Below are positions 10,027-16,137 of a stretch of 16,139 nucleotides of DNA, one piece after another. The DNA is taken from the NCBI GenBank assembly GCA_036393335.1, contig DASWHD010000212.1:1-16139 (forward strand), written 5' to 3'. The position numbers and the translations under genes were made by a program. The stretch comes from DASWHD01 sp036393335 (lineage in GTDB: Bacteria; CG2-30-53-67; CG2-30-70-394). Under the pieces are notes generated by a model. That model made no database searches, had not been told where the DNA came from, and worked only from the letters and a program-made list of their open reading frames with translations. Every line of letters starts with the position of its first letter. The stretch's first letter is position 1.

Positions 10027-11424
10027 ATGCTCTCCGTAGGGGAGTCGCGGGGCTCCCCCTCCCCCCGGGAGGGGGACGGGGGGAGGGCGTACGTACCGAG
10101 CGGCGCGTTCCGTTCATGCGCCCCCACCCAAGCCCTCCCCCGACGGGGGAGGGAGACGGCGGGGGCGGGCGGCGGTGCCAGTACGACCCTGCGGTGGCTC
10201 CTGGCGGGGGCTGTCGCCGCGTCCCTGGTCGCATGTGCCGGCCGGGTCACCTTGCACGGCGCCATCGACGCCTTGTACGCCGGGCAAGTGACGGCGGCGG
10301 ACGTCACCCTGGCGCAGTACGGCAAGAAGGTCCGGGGCAACGACTGGCTGCTCTACCTGCTCAATGCCGGGGTGGTGAAGCAGATGATCGGCGACTACCG
10401 GGAGAGCAATCGGCTCCTGGCGGCGGCCGAGGAGAGGGTCGAGGTCCTCCTCACCCGCAGCGTCTCCCGCGAGACGGCGAGCTTCCTGGTCAACGACCAG
10501 ACCCGGGCCTACGCGGGGGCGGCCTACGAGCAGGCGCTCATCAACTACTACAAGGCGGTGAACTATCTCCTGCTCGGCGAGGTGGGCGAGGCGGTGGTGG
10601 AGTGCCGGCGCCTGGACGTGCGCCTGGGCGACCTGGCCGGCCGGATCGGCACGGCCGGGCTGTTCGGCGAGGAGGCGTTCCTGCGCTACTTCACCGGCGT
10701 CATCTACGAGGCGGCGGGGGAGGCGCCGGACGCCATGGTGGCGTACCGCAACGCCCTCGCCCTGTACGGCAAGGGTGGGGCCATGCCGCCGGATGTGCCC
10801 GCGGCGGCGGTGCGTCTCGCGCGTCACCTCGGCTTTGCCGACGAGGTGGCCGCCGTGCTGGGCGCCTTCCCGCTGGCCGCCGACGCACCGGTCGCGGCGG
10901 CCACGGTAGTGGTGGTCGTCGACGCAGGCCGGGCGCCGTACAAGGTGAGCGAGTCGGTCATCATCCCTACCCCCCACGGCTTCCCCGCCCGTCTCTCCCT
11001 GCCGCGGCTCACCGGCGGCAGCGGCGGGCGGCGCGCGGTGGCGGTAACGGTCGGCGAGGTACGCGACACCGCCTATCCCGTGGAGGACGTGGCGGCGGTG
11101 GCGGGCCGGGAGCTCGACGACCGCCGCGGCCGCGACCTGGCCCGCCTGGTGGCCCGGGCGGTGGCCAAGGAGCTGGCCGCGCAGGAGGCGCGCCGCAAGG
11201 GCGGCGACGTGGCCGAGGTCCTGGTGCGGGTGGCCAACATCGCTACCGAGGTCGCCGATACCCGCTCCTGGGAGTCCCTGCCGGCGCAGATCTACCTCGC
11301 CCGCCTGCCGGTGGTGGCCGGGGCTGCTACCCTGGAGGTGGCCGTCGACGGCCGGCGCATCGCACAGGAACCGTTGGAGATCCACGACGGCACGACGGTG
11401 TTCCGCAAATACCGGGTCTTCTGA
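10027..11424 (+). CDS. COG3014-like lipoprotein with TPR-like repeats
   Basis: The conserved protein starts at a lipoprotein signal LRWLLAGAVAASLVAC, with the acylated Cys at residue 70 counted from the ATG at 10027, and continues for about 395 residues. Helical TPR-like segments (NDWLLYLLNAGVVKQMIGDYRES, YEQALINYYKAVNYLLLGEVGEAVVECRRLD, FTGVIYEAAGEAPDAMVAYRNAL) are followed by a C-terminal beta-rich region ending VFRKYRVF. This matches the poorly characterised proteins usually found beside LpoB-like genes. The start is a puzzle. The ATG at 10027 has AGGA six bases upstream, right behind lpoB, but places about 55 residues encoded by a palindromic repeat ahead of the signal peptide. CTG at 10189 would give a 16-residue lipoprotein signal but has no close ribosome site. 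The gene is certain; the true N-terminus is not. Confidence 0.8.
   Translation: MLSVGESRGSPSPREGDGGRAYVPSGAFRSCAPTQALPRRGRETAGAGGGASTTLRWLLAGAVAASLVACAGRVTLHGAIDALYAGQVTAADVTLAQYGKKVRGNDWLLYLLNAGVVKQMIGDYRESNRLLAAAEERVEVLLTRSVSRETASFLVNDQTRAYAGAAYEQALINYYKAVNYLLLGEVGEAVVECRRLDVRLGDLAGRIGTAGLFGEEAFLRYFTGVIYEAAGEAPDAMVAYRNALALYGKGGAMPPDVPAAAVRLARHLGFADEVAAVLGAFPLAADAPVAAATVVVVVDAGRAPYKVSESVIIPTPHGFPARLSLPRLTGGSGGRRAVAVTVGEVRDTAYPVEDVAAVAGRELDDRRGRDLARLVARAVAKELAAQEARRKGGDVAEVLVRVANIATEVADTRSWESLPAQIYLARLPVVAGAATLEVAVDGRRIAQEPLEIHDGTTVFRKYRVF
10055..10153. repeat. BIME-like repeat pair inside the 5' end of the COG3014-like gene
   Basis: Unit one has arms CCCCCTCCC (10055-10063) and GGGAGGGGG (10067-10075), with tail to about 10087. 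Unit two begins at 10121 with CCCCCACCCAAG and has arms CCCTCCCCC (10133-10141) and GGGGGAGGG (10145-10153). The 66-bp spacing is nearly that of the copies at 325 and 6405. It lies between a good ribosome site/ATG and the lipoprotein signal sequence, with no stop codon in that frame. Confidence 0.8.
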
Positions 11425-11490
11425 CCCACGGCGATAGCTCGACAGCCTGTGCATCGATCGCGCCGAGACATCCACAGCGCACAGCACCCC

Positions 11491-11518
11491 GTAGGGGCAC
11501 GGCATGCCGTGCCCCTAC
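11491..11518. repeat. Perfect 28-bp palindrome between two lipoprotein genes
   Basis: The left half GTAGGGGCACGGCA is followed directly by its exact reverse complement, centred on GCATGC. It lies 66 bp past the COG3014-like stop and 25 bp before the LPP20-like start. As RNA it would form a very stable hairpin upstream of the next ribosome site. Similar GTAGGGGC-type palindromes are scattered in many bacterial genomes. There is no T-run, so readthrough is expected; it may tune expression of the third gene. Confidence 0.7.
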
Positions 11519-11543
11519 CCGCGCCCGACCGAAAGGATTTTCC

Positions 11544-12572
11544 ATGCAGACCTCGACCCTGGCTCTCCTGGTGGTAGTGGTGGCGATGTCCCTCGCCTGC
11601 GGCCACAAGCGCCCCTTGCGCGAGGGGTTGGTCATCCCGGCGGTGGACGCCACCCGCCTCTCCGCGGCCCCCCTCCCCGAGGTGGACGAGCGCAAGAGCC
11701 CGCCCCGGTGGCTCGACCACGACCGGGAGGACGGCGACGCTTTGTACGGCGTGGGGGTGGTGAAGGGGCGCGGCAACCTCGACGTCGATCTCTATCGCGT
11801 GCAGGAAGCGGCCGAGGCGGCCGTGGCGGATTGGCTGCGTGGTCGGGGCATGCATGCCACGGCGCCGCGCAACCTGGTCCCGCCGATGGACGTCGAGCTG
11901 CGCGCCGTCTTTATCGAGGCCATCGCCCACAACAAGAACAGCGACCTATGGTATTGCCTCGCCCGCCTCGATCGGGAGGCGGAGTCCACCTACGCGAAGG
12001 ACGGTTGGAAGGAGGCCAATGAACGTCTCGATACGGCGCGCGACGGGCTGGAGGCCGACACCGCCGAGGAACGGCTGGTCGCCGGCCTCGCCATCCTCTT
12101 CGAGCTCGACCGCCGCGCCCAGTATCGCGTCCACTACCACACCCTCACCGGCAAGACCCTCGATTCACCCCGACGGCTGAGTGACCATCGGATCGAGAGT
12201 GCCGCACGCCAGGCCCTCGCCGCCTACGGGGTACAGGTGACCGTCACCGGTGCGCCGGTTCCCGGCCTGCGCGAGGCGGTGGAGGGGACCCTACAACGGG
12301 TCTCGCTGCTGCCGGCCGTCGCCGGCACCGGGAAGGTGGACGTGCGCCTCGACCGCCGTGAAGCCGCGACGGACGGCCGTCCCTTCGTCTACCTGGAGGG
12401 CGAGCTGCGGGTGCGGCTGGAGGGTCCCGCCGGCCCGACCCACGTCGCGCCCCTGCGCGCCAAGGGTAGTGGTGCCGACCCGGAGGAGGCCGATGCGGAG
12501 GCCGCCCGCCGCGTCAAGGAGGCGGTCCGCGACACCCTGATCGATACCCTGCGTGGCATCGGGCAAGGGTAA
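11544..12572 (+). CDS. LPP20-family-like lipoprotein
   Basis: This 342-residue lipoprotein has the lipobox SLAC with the acylated Cys at residue 19 (MQTSTLALLVVVVAMSLAC). A central LPP20-like domain follows: RWLDHDREDGDALYGVGVVKG at about 53-73, a helix EAAEAAVADWLRGRG, then MDVELRAVFIEAIAHNKNSDLWYCLARLDRE. The rest (about 160-342) is a helical and then beta-rich region of unclear fold that ends in a helix with regularly spaced Arg/Lys. LPP20-type lipoproteins are outer-membrane or periplasmic proteins of mostly unknown function. Together with the LpoB-like and COG3014-like genes it forms a three-lipoprotein cluster, suggesting a joint role in cell-wall synthesis control. The ribosome site AAAGGA lies six bases before the ATG. 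The next gene is convergent, 33 bp away, with a 12-bp palindrome (12589-12600) in the gap. Confidence 0.82.
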   Translation: MQTSTLALLVVVVAMSLACGHKRPLREGLVIPAVDATRLSAAPLPEVDERKSPPRWLDHDREDGDALYGVGVVKGRGNLDVDLYRVQEAAEAAVADWLRGRGMHATAPRNLVPPMDVELRAVFIEAIAHNKNSDLWYCLARLDREAESTYAKDGWKEANERLDTARDGLEADTAEERLVAGLAILFELDRRAQYRVHYHTLTGKTLDSPRRLSDHRIESAARQALAAYGVQVTVTGAPVPGLREAVEGTLQRVSLLPAVAGTGKVDVRLDRREAATDGRPFVYLEGELRVRLEGPAGPTHVAPLRAKGSGADPEEADAEAARRVKEAVRDTLIDTLRGIGQG

Positions 12573-12605
12573 TCCGCGAGCCCGGATCCGCCGGCCGGCG
12601 CCGAG

Positions 12606-14006
12606 CTATTGCAGCCGGTATTGCTTCAGCCGGCGGTAGAGGGTGCGCTCGCTCATCCCCAGGGCCTTGGCCACCGGCCGCCGGCGGCCGTGGTAGCGGT
12701 GGAGAAGCTCCCGGATGTAGCACCGCTCGGTTTCGGAGATCGGCGTCGGAACCTCGGCCTCGGCAGGGACGGAAGGCCCCCCTTCCGGCGACACCTCCAG
12801 GGGAGCGGCCCACGCCTGAAATTGCGCCACCGCCCGGCGCACGTCCGACGCGTCGATGTAACTACCGCCGGTGGTGGCGGCCACCTGCAGGAGGTTGCTC
12901 AGCTCGCGGACGTTGCCGGGGTAGGTGTAGGACTGGAGGAGGGATACGGCTGACGGACTCAGGGTGGGCCGCACCGCACCTCTCTGGGAGTGGGGGCAGC
13001 GGCGCAGGATCTCCTCCGCCAGCAGCGGCAGGTCTTCCAGCCGTTCCCGCAACGCCGGCATCCGGACGGTGAAACACGCGATCCGGTAATAGAGATCCTT
13101 GCGGAAGGTGCGGGCCTCCACGCAGTCCCACAACGACCGGTTGGTCGCACAGACCACCCGCACATCCACTTTCATGGTCTGCTCTGCACCCACCCGGCGG
13201 AATTCGCGGGTGTCCAGAACCCGCAGCAGCTTGGCCTGGCAGGAAAGGGGCATCTCGCCGATCTCGTCGAGAAAGATGGTGCCACCATCGGCCAGCTCGA
13301 ACAGCCCGCGCCGGGCCTTCTCGGCATCGGTGAAAGCACCCGCCTCGTGGCCAAAGACCTCGCTCTCGAACAGGCCGTCGGACAGCACGGTACAATCGAG
13401 GCAGATAAAGGGGCGGCCGCGCCGCTCCGAGTGGTGGTGGATGAAGGCGGCCGCCAGCTCCTTGCCGGTGCCGGTCTCCCCCTGGATCAGCACCGGGTTG
13501 GCGGTACTTGCCGCCAACGCCAGGCGCTCGACCATGGAGAGGTAAGCCGGTGCCCGGCCGACCATCTTCGGGCCGCCGTGGGCGTCCTCCTTGTCGAGCT
13601 CCTGGGCGGCGATCTCACACACCCCCTCGCCGAGGAAGACCTCACCCGTGGCCGAGGTGATGCGGTGCCCGGTCACCCGTACCCAGTGGGGACGCCCCTT
13701 GCCGTCAAAGTGGGTGTGGAGACATTGCTGTAGCTGCTTGCCGTCGAACACCAGGTGGTGGGGACACGCCTCACCGTGCTCGCAGCAGGGGGAGGAGTGG
13801 TGGTGGGTGACCTGATAACAGTGCCGGCCGATCACCTCCTCGGCCGTCACCTGGTAGGCGAGCTCGTAGGCCCGGTTCACCCCGACGATCCGGTAGTCCT
13901 TGTCCATCACCGCGAACGGGCGATCATGGGTTTCAAGCCAGCTCGCGATCTCTCTCTCGACCGGCATCCACGTTTCCTCGACGAGCCATGGTTGCGGTCC
14001 ACTCAT
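12606..14006 (-). CDS. Sigma-54-dependent activator with Cys-rich PAS sensor domain
   Basis: This 466-residue enhancer-binding protein has a PAS domain (about 20-130), a AAA+ domain (about 145-380) and a Fis-type helix-turn-helix (about 428-462). The AAA+ part has Walker A GETGTGKE (176-183), Walker B GGTIFLDEIGEM (241-252) and the arginine-finger region FRKDLYYRIA (301-310). The sigma-54 contact loop reads GAFTDA (223-228) instead of GAFTGA. The PAS domain carries a cysteine cluster, Cys63, Cys74, Cys75 and Cys81, within GRHCYQVTHHHSSPCCEHGE and the following ACPHH, flanked by several histidines. This suggests metal, heme or sulfur/redox sensing. No receiver domain is present, so the PAS domain is the likely input. 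The gene is divergent from sqr, whose promoter is of the sigma-54 class, so it is the likely local activator. Starts at 14006 (chosen) or at Met14 are both possible. Confidence 0.93.
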   Translation of the reverse strand: MSGPQPWLVEETWMPVEREIASWLETHDRPFAVMDKDYRIVGVNRAYELAYQVTAEEVIGRHCYQVTHHHSSPCCEHGEACPHHLVFDGKQLQQCLHTHFDGKGRPHWVRVTGHRITSATGEVFLGEGVCEIAAQELDKEDAHGGPKMVGRAPAYLSMVERLALAASTANPVLIQGETGTGKELAAAFIHHHSERRGRPFICLDCTVLSDGLFESEVFGHEAGAFTDAEKARRGLFELADGGTIFLDEIGEMPLSCQAKLLRVLDTREFRRVGAEQTMKVDVRVVCATNRSLWDCVEARTFRKDLYYRIACFTVRMPALRERLEDLPLLAEEILRRCPHSQRGAVRPTLSPSAVSLLQSYTYPGNVRELSNLLQVAATTGGSYIDASDVRRAVAQFQAWAAPLEVSPEGGPSVPAEAEVPTPISETERCYIRELLHRYHGRRRPVAKALGMSERTLYRRLKQYRLQ

Positions 14007-14066
14007 CTAGGCGCGCCCTCGCCGAGGGTAGTCCGCCCCGACCAACATGACCAGCTTTCAACAGTT

Positions 14067-14084
14067 TGGCATAACTTTGTGCCA
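14067..14084. promoter_or_regulatory. Candidate enhancer site for the sigma-54 activator
   Basis: TGGCATAACTTTGTGCCA has 5-bp inverted arms (TGGCA/TGCCA) with an 8-bp centre. It lies about 155-170 bp upstream of the predicted sqr transcription start, a normal distance for a dimeric enhancer-binding protein, and about 60 bp before the regulator's own start codon, where it could also serve autoregulation. Assignment to this regulator is inference. Confidence 0.45.
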
Positions 14085-14212
14085 TCGGCTCTGCCATTCC
14101 TGACAAAACGGCGGAGTGCCGTGTCAGTAAATGGTCGAGCTCCCCGCCGGCCCTGCGCGGTATGCCAATGGGTTAGGTGACGGGAGGGTTTAAGGGGCGT
14201 GACAGGCAGCAC

Positions 14213-14228
14213 TGGCACGGTTGCTGCT
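14213..14228 (+). promoter_or_regulatory. Sigma-54 (-24/-12) promoter of sqr
   Basis: TGGCACGGTTGCTGCT matches the consensus TGGCACG-N4-TTGCT at every fixed position except one (C for the first T of the -12 element). The invariant GG (14214-14215) and GC (14226-14227) have the required 12-bp register. Transcription should start near 14239, about 80 nt before the sqr ATG. A sigma-54 activator gene is divergent next to it. Confidence 0.8.
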
Positions 14229-14319
14229 AGGGCTCCTCACGTGGGGCGCAGACATGCGGACCCCGCACCCATATCACCTGACAGGCTACTCGCTAGTCGC
14301 ATTTGCCGAGGGGGTCACC

Positions 14320-15777
14320 ATGGCTCGTGTCGTCATTCTCGGGGCCGGTGTCGCTGGCCACACCGCCGCATCGTTCGCCAAGAGCTGGCTGGGCAAGGAG
14401 CACGATGTCGTCGTGGTCAGCCCGAACAGCTACTACAACTGGATTCCTTCCAACATCTGGGTCGGCGTCGGCCGGATGGCGCCGGAGAAGGTGATCACCG
14501 AGCTGCGCCCGATCTACGACAAGGTGGGCGTCGACTTCCGCCAGGCCAAGGCCACGGCCCTCCACCCGGAGGGCGACGCCAGCGAGGGGCGGCCCTACGT
14601 CGACGTGGAGTACACCGAGCCTGCCAAGGCGGGCGTGCAGGAGCGCATCCCGTACGACTTCCTGATCAACGCCACCGGCCCGAAGCTCAACTTCGGCGCC
14701 ACCGAGGGGCTGGGACCGGAGAAAAATAGCCAGTCGGTGTGCACCTACCGGCACGCCAAACAGGCGGCCGATGCCCTGGCCGAGTCGATCGAGCGCATGC
14801 GGCGGGGCGAGCGACAACGCTTCCTCATCGGCACCGGCCACGGCATGTGTACCTGTCAGGGAGCGGCCTTCGAGTACCTCTTCAACCTCGAGCACGAGCT
14901 GCGGCTCCAGGGCGTCCGGGACCAGGCCGAGCTGCACTGGCTGTCCAACGAGTACGAGGTGGGTGACTTCGGCATGGGGGGCATCCATATCCGCCGGGGT
15001 GGCTACATCTCCCACAGCAAGAACTTCACCGAGTCGCTGATGGCGGAACGTGGCGTCCACTGGCACCTGCGCGCCCACACCAAGGCAGTAGAGCCGGGCG
15101 TCGTCCACTATGAGACCCTGGACGGAACCGAGCATGAGATGCCCTTTGACTTCGCCATGCTGATCCCGCCCTTTGCCGGCGTCGGCCTGAAGGCGTTCGA
15201 CCACAAGGGCGAGGAGATCACCAATCGCGTCTTCAATCCCGCCGGGTTCATGCTGGTGGACGGCGACTATACCCCGCGGCCGTACGAGGAGTGGTCGGCG
15301 CGCGACTGGCCGCGCACCTACCAGAGCCCCCTCTACCCCAACATCTACGCCGCCGGCATCGCCTTCGCCCCGCCCCATGGCATGTCCAAGCCGATGAAGA
15401 GCCCCAACGGCACGCCGATCTTTCCCACCCCGCCGCGCACCGGCATGCCGTCGGCAATGATCGCCAAGGCAGTGACCGCATCCATCGTCGACAGCATCAA
15501 CCATGGAGTCACCGAGGCAACCCACACGGCGTCCATGGCGGAGATGGGGGCGGCGTGCGTCGCGTCGGCCGGCTGCGGCGGGCTGTGCGGCACGGCCGCT
15601 TCCATGACCGTGTTCCCCATCGTGCCGGACTTCGAACGCTACCCCCGCTACGGCCGCGACACCGACCTCACCTTCGCCGAGATCGGCCTGGCGGGCCATT
15701 GGATCAAGTATGTCCTGCACCTGATGTTCCTCTACAAGGCGCGCCTGAGGCCCGGCTGGCGCCTGATCCCGGAGTAG
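14320..15777 (+). CDS. sqr: Sulfide:quinone oxidoreductase family flavoprotein
   Basis: This 485-residue FAD enzyme should oxidise sulfide to sulfane sulfur or polysulfide and pass electrons to the quinone pool at the inner membrane. The FAD-binding dinucleotide fold starts at once (VVILGAGVAGHTAA, 4-17), with NATGPKLNFG at 117-126 and a second FAD-contact segment PNIYAAGIAFAPP at 340-352. Cysteines that could form the sulfur-handling site are Cys141 (SVCTYRH), Cys177/Cys179 (GMCTCQG) and a C-terminal group, Cys413, Cys419 and Cys423. The C-terminus (AGHWIKYVLHLMFLYKARLRPGW, 458-480) looks like the amphipathic membrane anchor of SQRs. I cannot assign the SQR subtype with confidence. The ATG at 14320 has GAGGGG upstream and gives the usual N-terminus; an in-frame ATG at 14254 is less likely. 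Confidence 0.88.
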   Translation: MARVVILGAGVAGHTAASFAKSWLGKEHDVVVVSPNSYYNWIPSNIWVGVGRMAPEKVITELRPIYDKVGVDFRQAKATALHPEGDASEGRPYVDVEYTEPAKAGVQERIPYDFLINATGPKLNFGATEGLGPEKNSQSVCTYRHAKQAADALAESIERMRRGERQRFLIGTGHGMCTCQGAAFEYLFNLEHELRLQGVRDQAELHWLSNEYEVGDFGMGGIHIRRGGYISHSKNFTESLMAERGVHWHLRAHTKAVEPGVVHYETLDGTEHEMPFDFAMLIPPFAGVGLKAFDHKGEEITNRVFNPAGFMLVDGDYTPRPYEEWSARDWPRTYQSPLYPNIYAAGIAFAPPHGMSKPMKSPNGTPIFPTPPRTGMPSAMIAKAVTASIVDSINHGVTEATHTASMAEMGAACVASAGCGGLCGTAASMTVFPIVPDFERYPRYGRDTDLTFAEIGLAGHWIKYVLHLMFLYKARLRPGWRLIPE

Positions 15778-15801
15778 CCGTCGCAGATCGTTTTGCCCAC
15801 C

Positions 15802-15838
15802 ACGCGTCGCCGCGCGAGAGGTTTGCGGAGCGACGCGT
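15802..15838 (+). repeat. Inverted repeat between sqr and the small ORF
   Basis: ACGCGTCGC (15802-15810) and GCGACGCGT (15830-15838) are perfect 9-bp arms around a 19-nt loop. The hairpin lies 24 nt after the sqr stop and ends 21 nt before the next start codon. It has no T-run, so it may act as partial attenuator or mRNA-stability element that sets the ratio of SQR to the small protein. Confidence 0.55.
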
Positions 15839-15859
15839 CCGCCCCACGAGGAGATCCCG

Positions 15860-16015
15860 ATGACCAGCAACCAAAAACCTTACGAGCAGGCCTACTTCCC
15901 GTCCGTCCCCACCGCCTCTGTCCTGCGTTGGCGCAAGAACGTCTTCTACCAGGCGTGGCGCTTCGTGATGATCAACCTGAAGATGATGCAGGTGCTCCGC
16001 CGCAGCCACCATTGA
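15860..16015 (+). CDS. 51-residue small protein downstream of sqr
   Basis: The frame encodes MTSNQKPYEQAYFPSVPT followed by a basic, aromatic and hydrophobic segment, ending RRSHH; 51 residues in all. A good ribosome site (GAGGAG, about 8 bases upstream) precedes the ATG, and the gene lies 82 bp after the sqr stop on the same strand with no strong terminator between. Residues 24-46 (about NVFYQAWRFVMINLKMMQVL) look like one amphipathic or weakly membrane-inserting helix, resembling in character the C-terminal anchor of SQR. I recognise no family. A role as SQR partner is inference from position and composition. Chance ORFs of this size exist in GC-rich DNA, but the ribosome site and the even residue use favour a real gene. 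Confidence 0.7.
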   Translation: MTSNQKPYEQAYFPSVPTASVLRWRKNVFYQAWRFVMINLKMMQVLRRSHH

Positions 16016-16031
16016 CCACCGTGCGACGACT

Positions 16032-16055
16032 ACTACCCCTGGCGGAAGGGGTAGT
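16032..16055 (+). terminator. Hairpin closing the sqr operon
   Basis: ACTACCCCT (16032-16040) and AGGGGTAGT (16047-16055) form a perfect 9-bp stem with a 6-nt loop, 16 nt after the small-ORF stop. No T-run follows, so it may stabilise the 3' end or terminate with help. It is the natural end of a sqr-small ORF transcript. Confidence 0.5.
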
Positions 16056-16116
16056 GAGCACGCCACGGCCACGGGGTGGTTGCCTCTCGGGGTTGGCCTG
16101 CGGTGCAGGTCAGCCT

Positions 16117-16137
16117 CTTACCACGCGCCAAGGTAAG
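16117..16137. repeat. Small hairpin at the window end
   Basis: CTTACC (16117-16122) and GGTAAG (16132-16137) form a 6-bp stem. The flanking DNA from 16056 to the window end shows no gene. The window edge prevents judging whether the structure is larger. Confidence 0.3.

Larger units (their letters stand above)
14007..14319. other. Regulator-sqr divergent control region
   Basis: The 313 bp between the divergent regulator and sqr hold no gene. They contain an 18-bp inverted repeat (14067-14084), a second imperfect inverted repeat (TGACA at 14101-14105, TGTCA at 14122-14126, with inner CGGC/GCCG), a -24/-12 promoter (14213-14228) and an approximately 80-nt sqr leader. The upstream half (14045-14110) is more AT-rich than its surroundings, as expected of a regulatory region. 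Confidence 0.6.

Noticed and set aside
9957..11543. Upstream part of the open frame that leads into the LPP20-like gene
   Set aside because: Before 11544 it is a Gly/Arg/Pro-rich shadow of the LpoB-like and COG3014-like genes. The lipoprotein signal and ribosome site mark the true start.
14067..14083. A second sigma-54 promoter on the minus strand for the regulator (TGGCACAAAGTTATGCC)
   Set aside because: GG and GC are 13 bp apart instead of 12 and the -12 box is not TTGC. The sequence is better explained as an inverted repeat.
14293..15870. 525-residue minus-strand open frame opposite sqr
   Set aside because: It lies fully antisense to a recognised flavoprotein gene and has the same shadow composition; no domain is visible.
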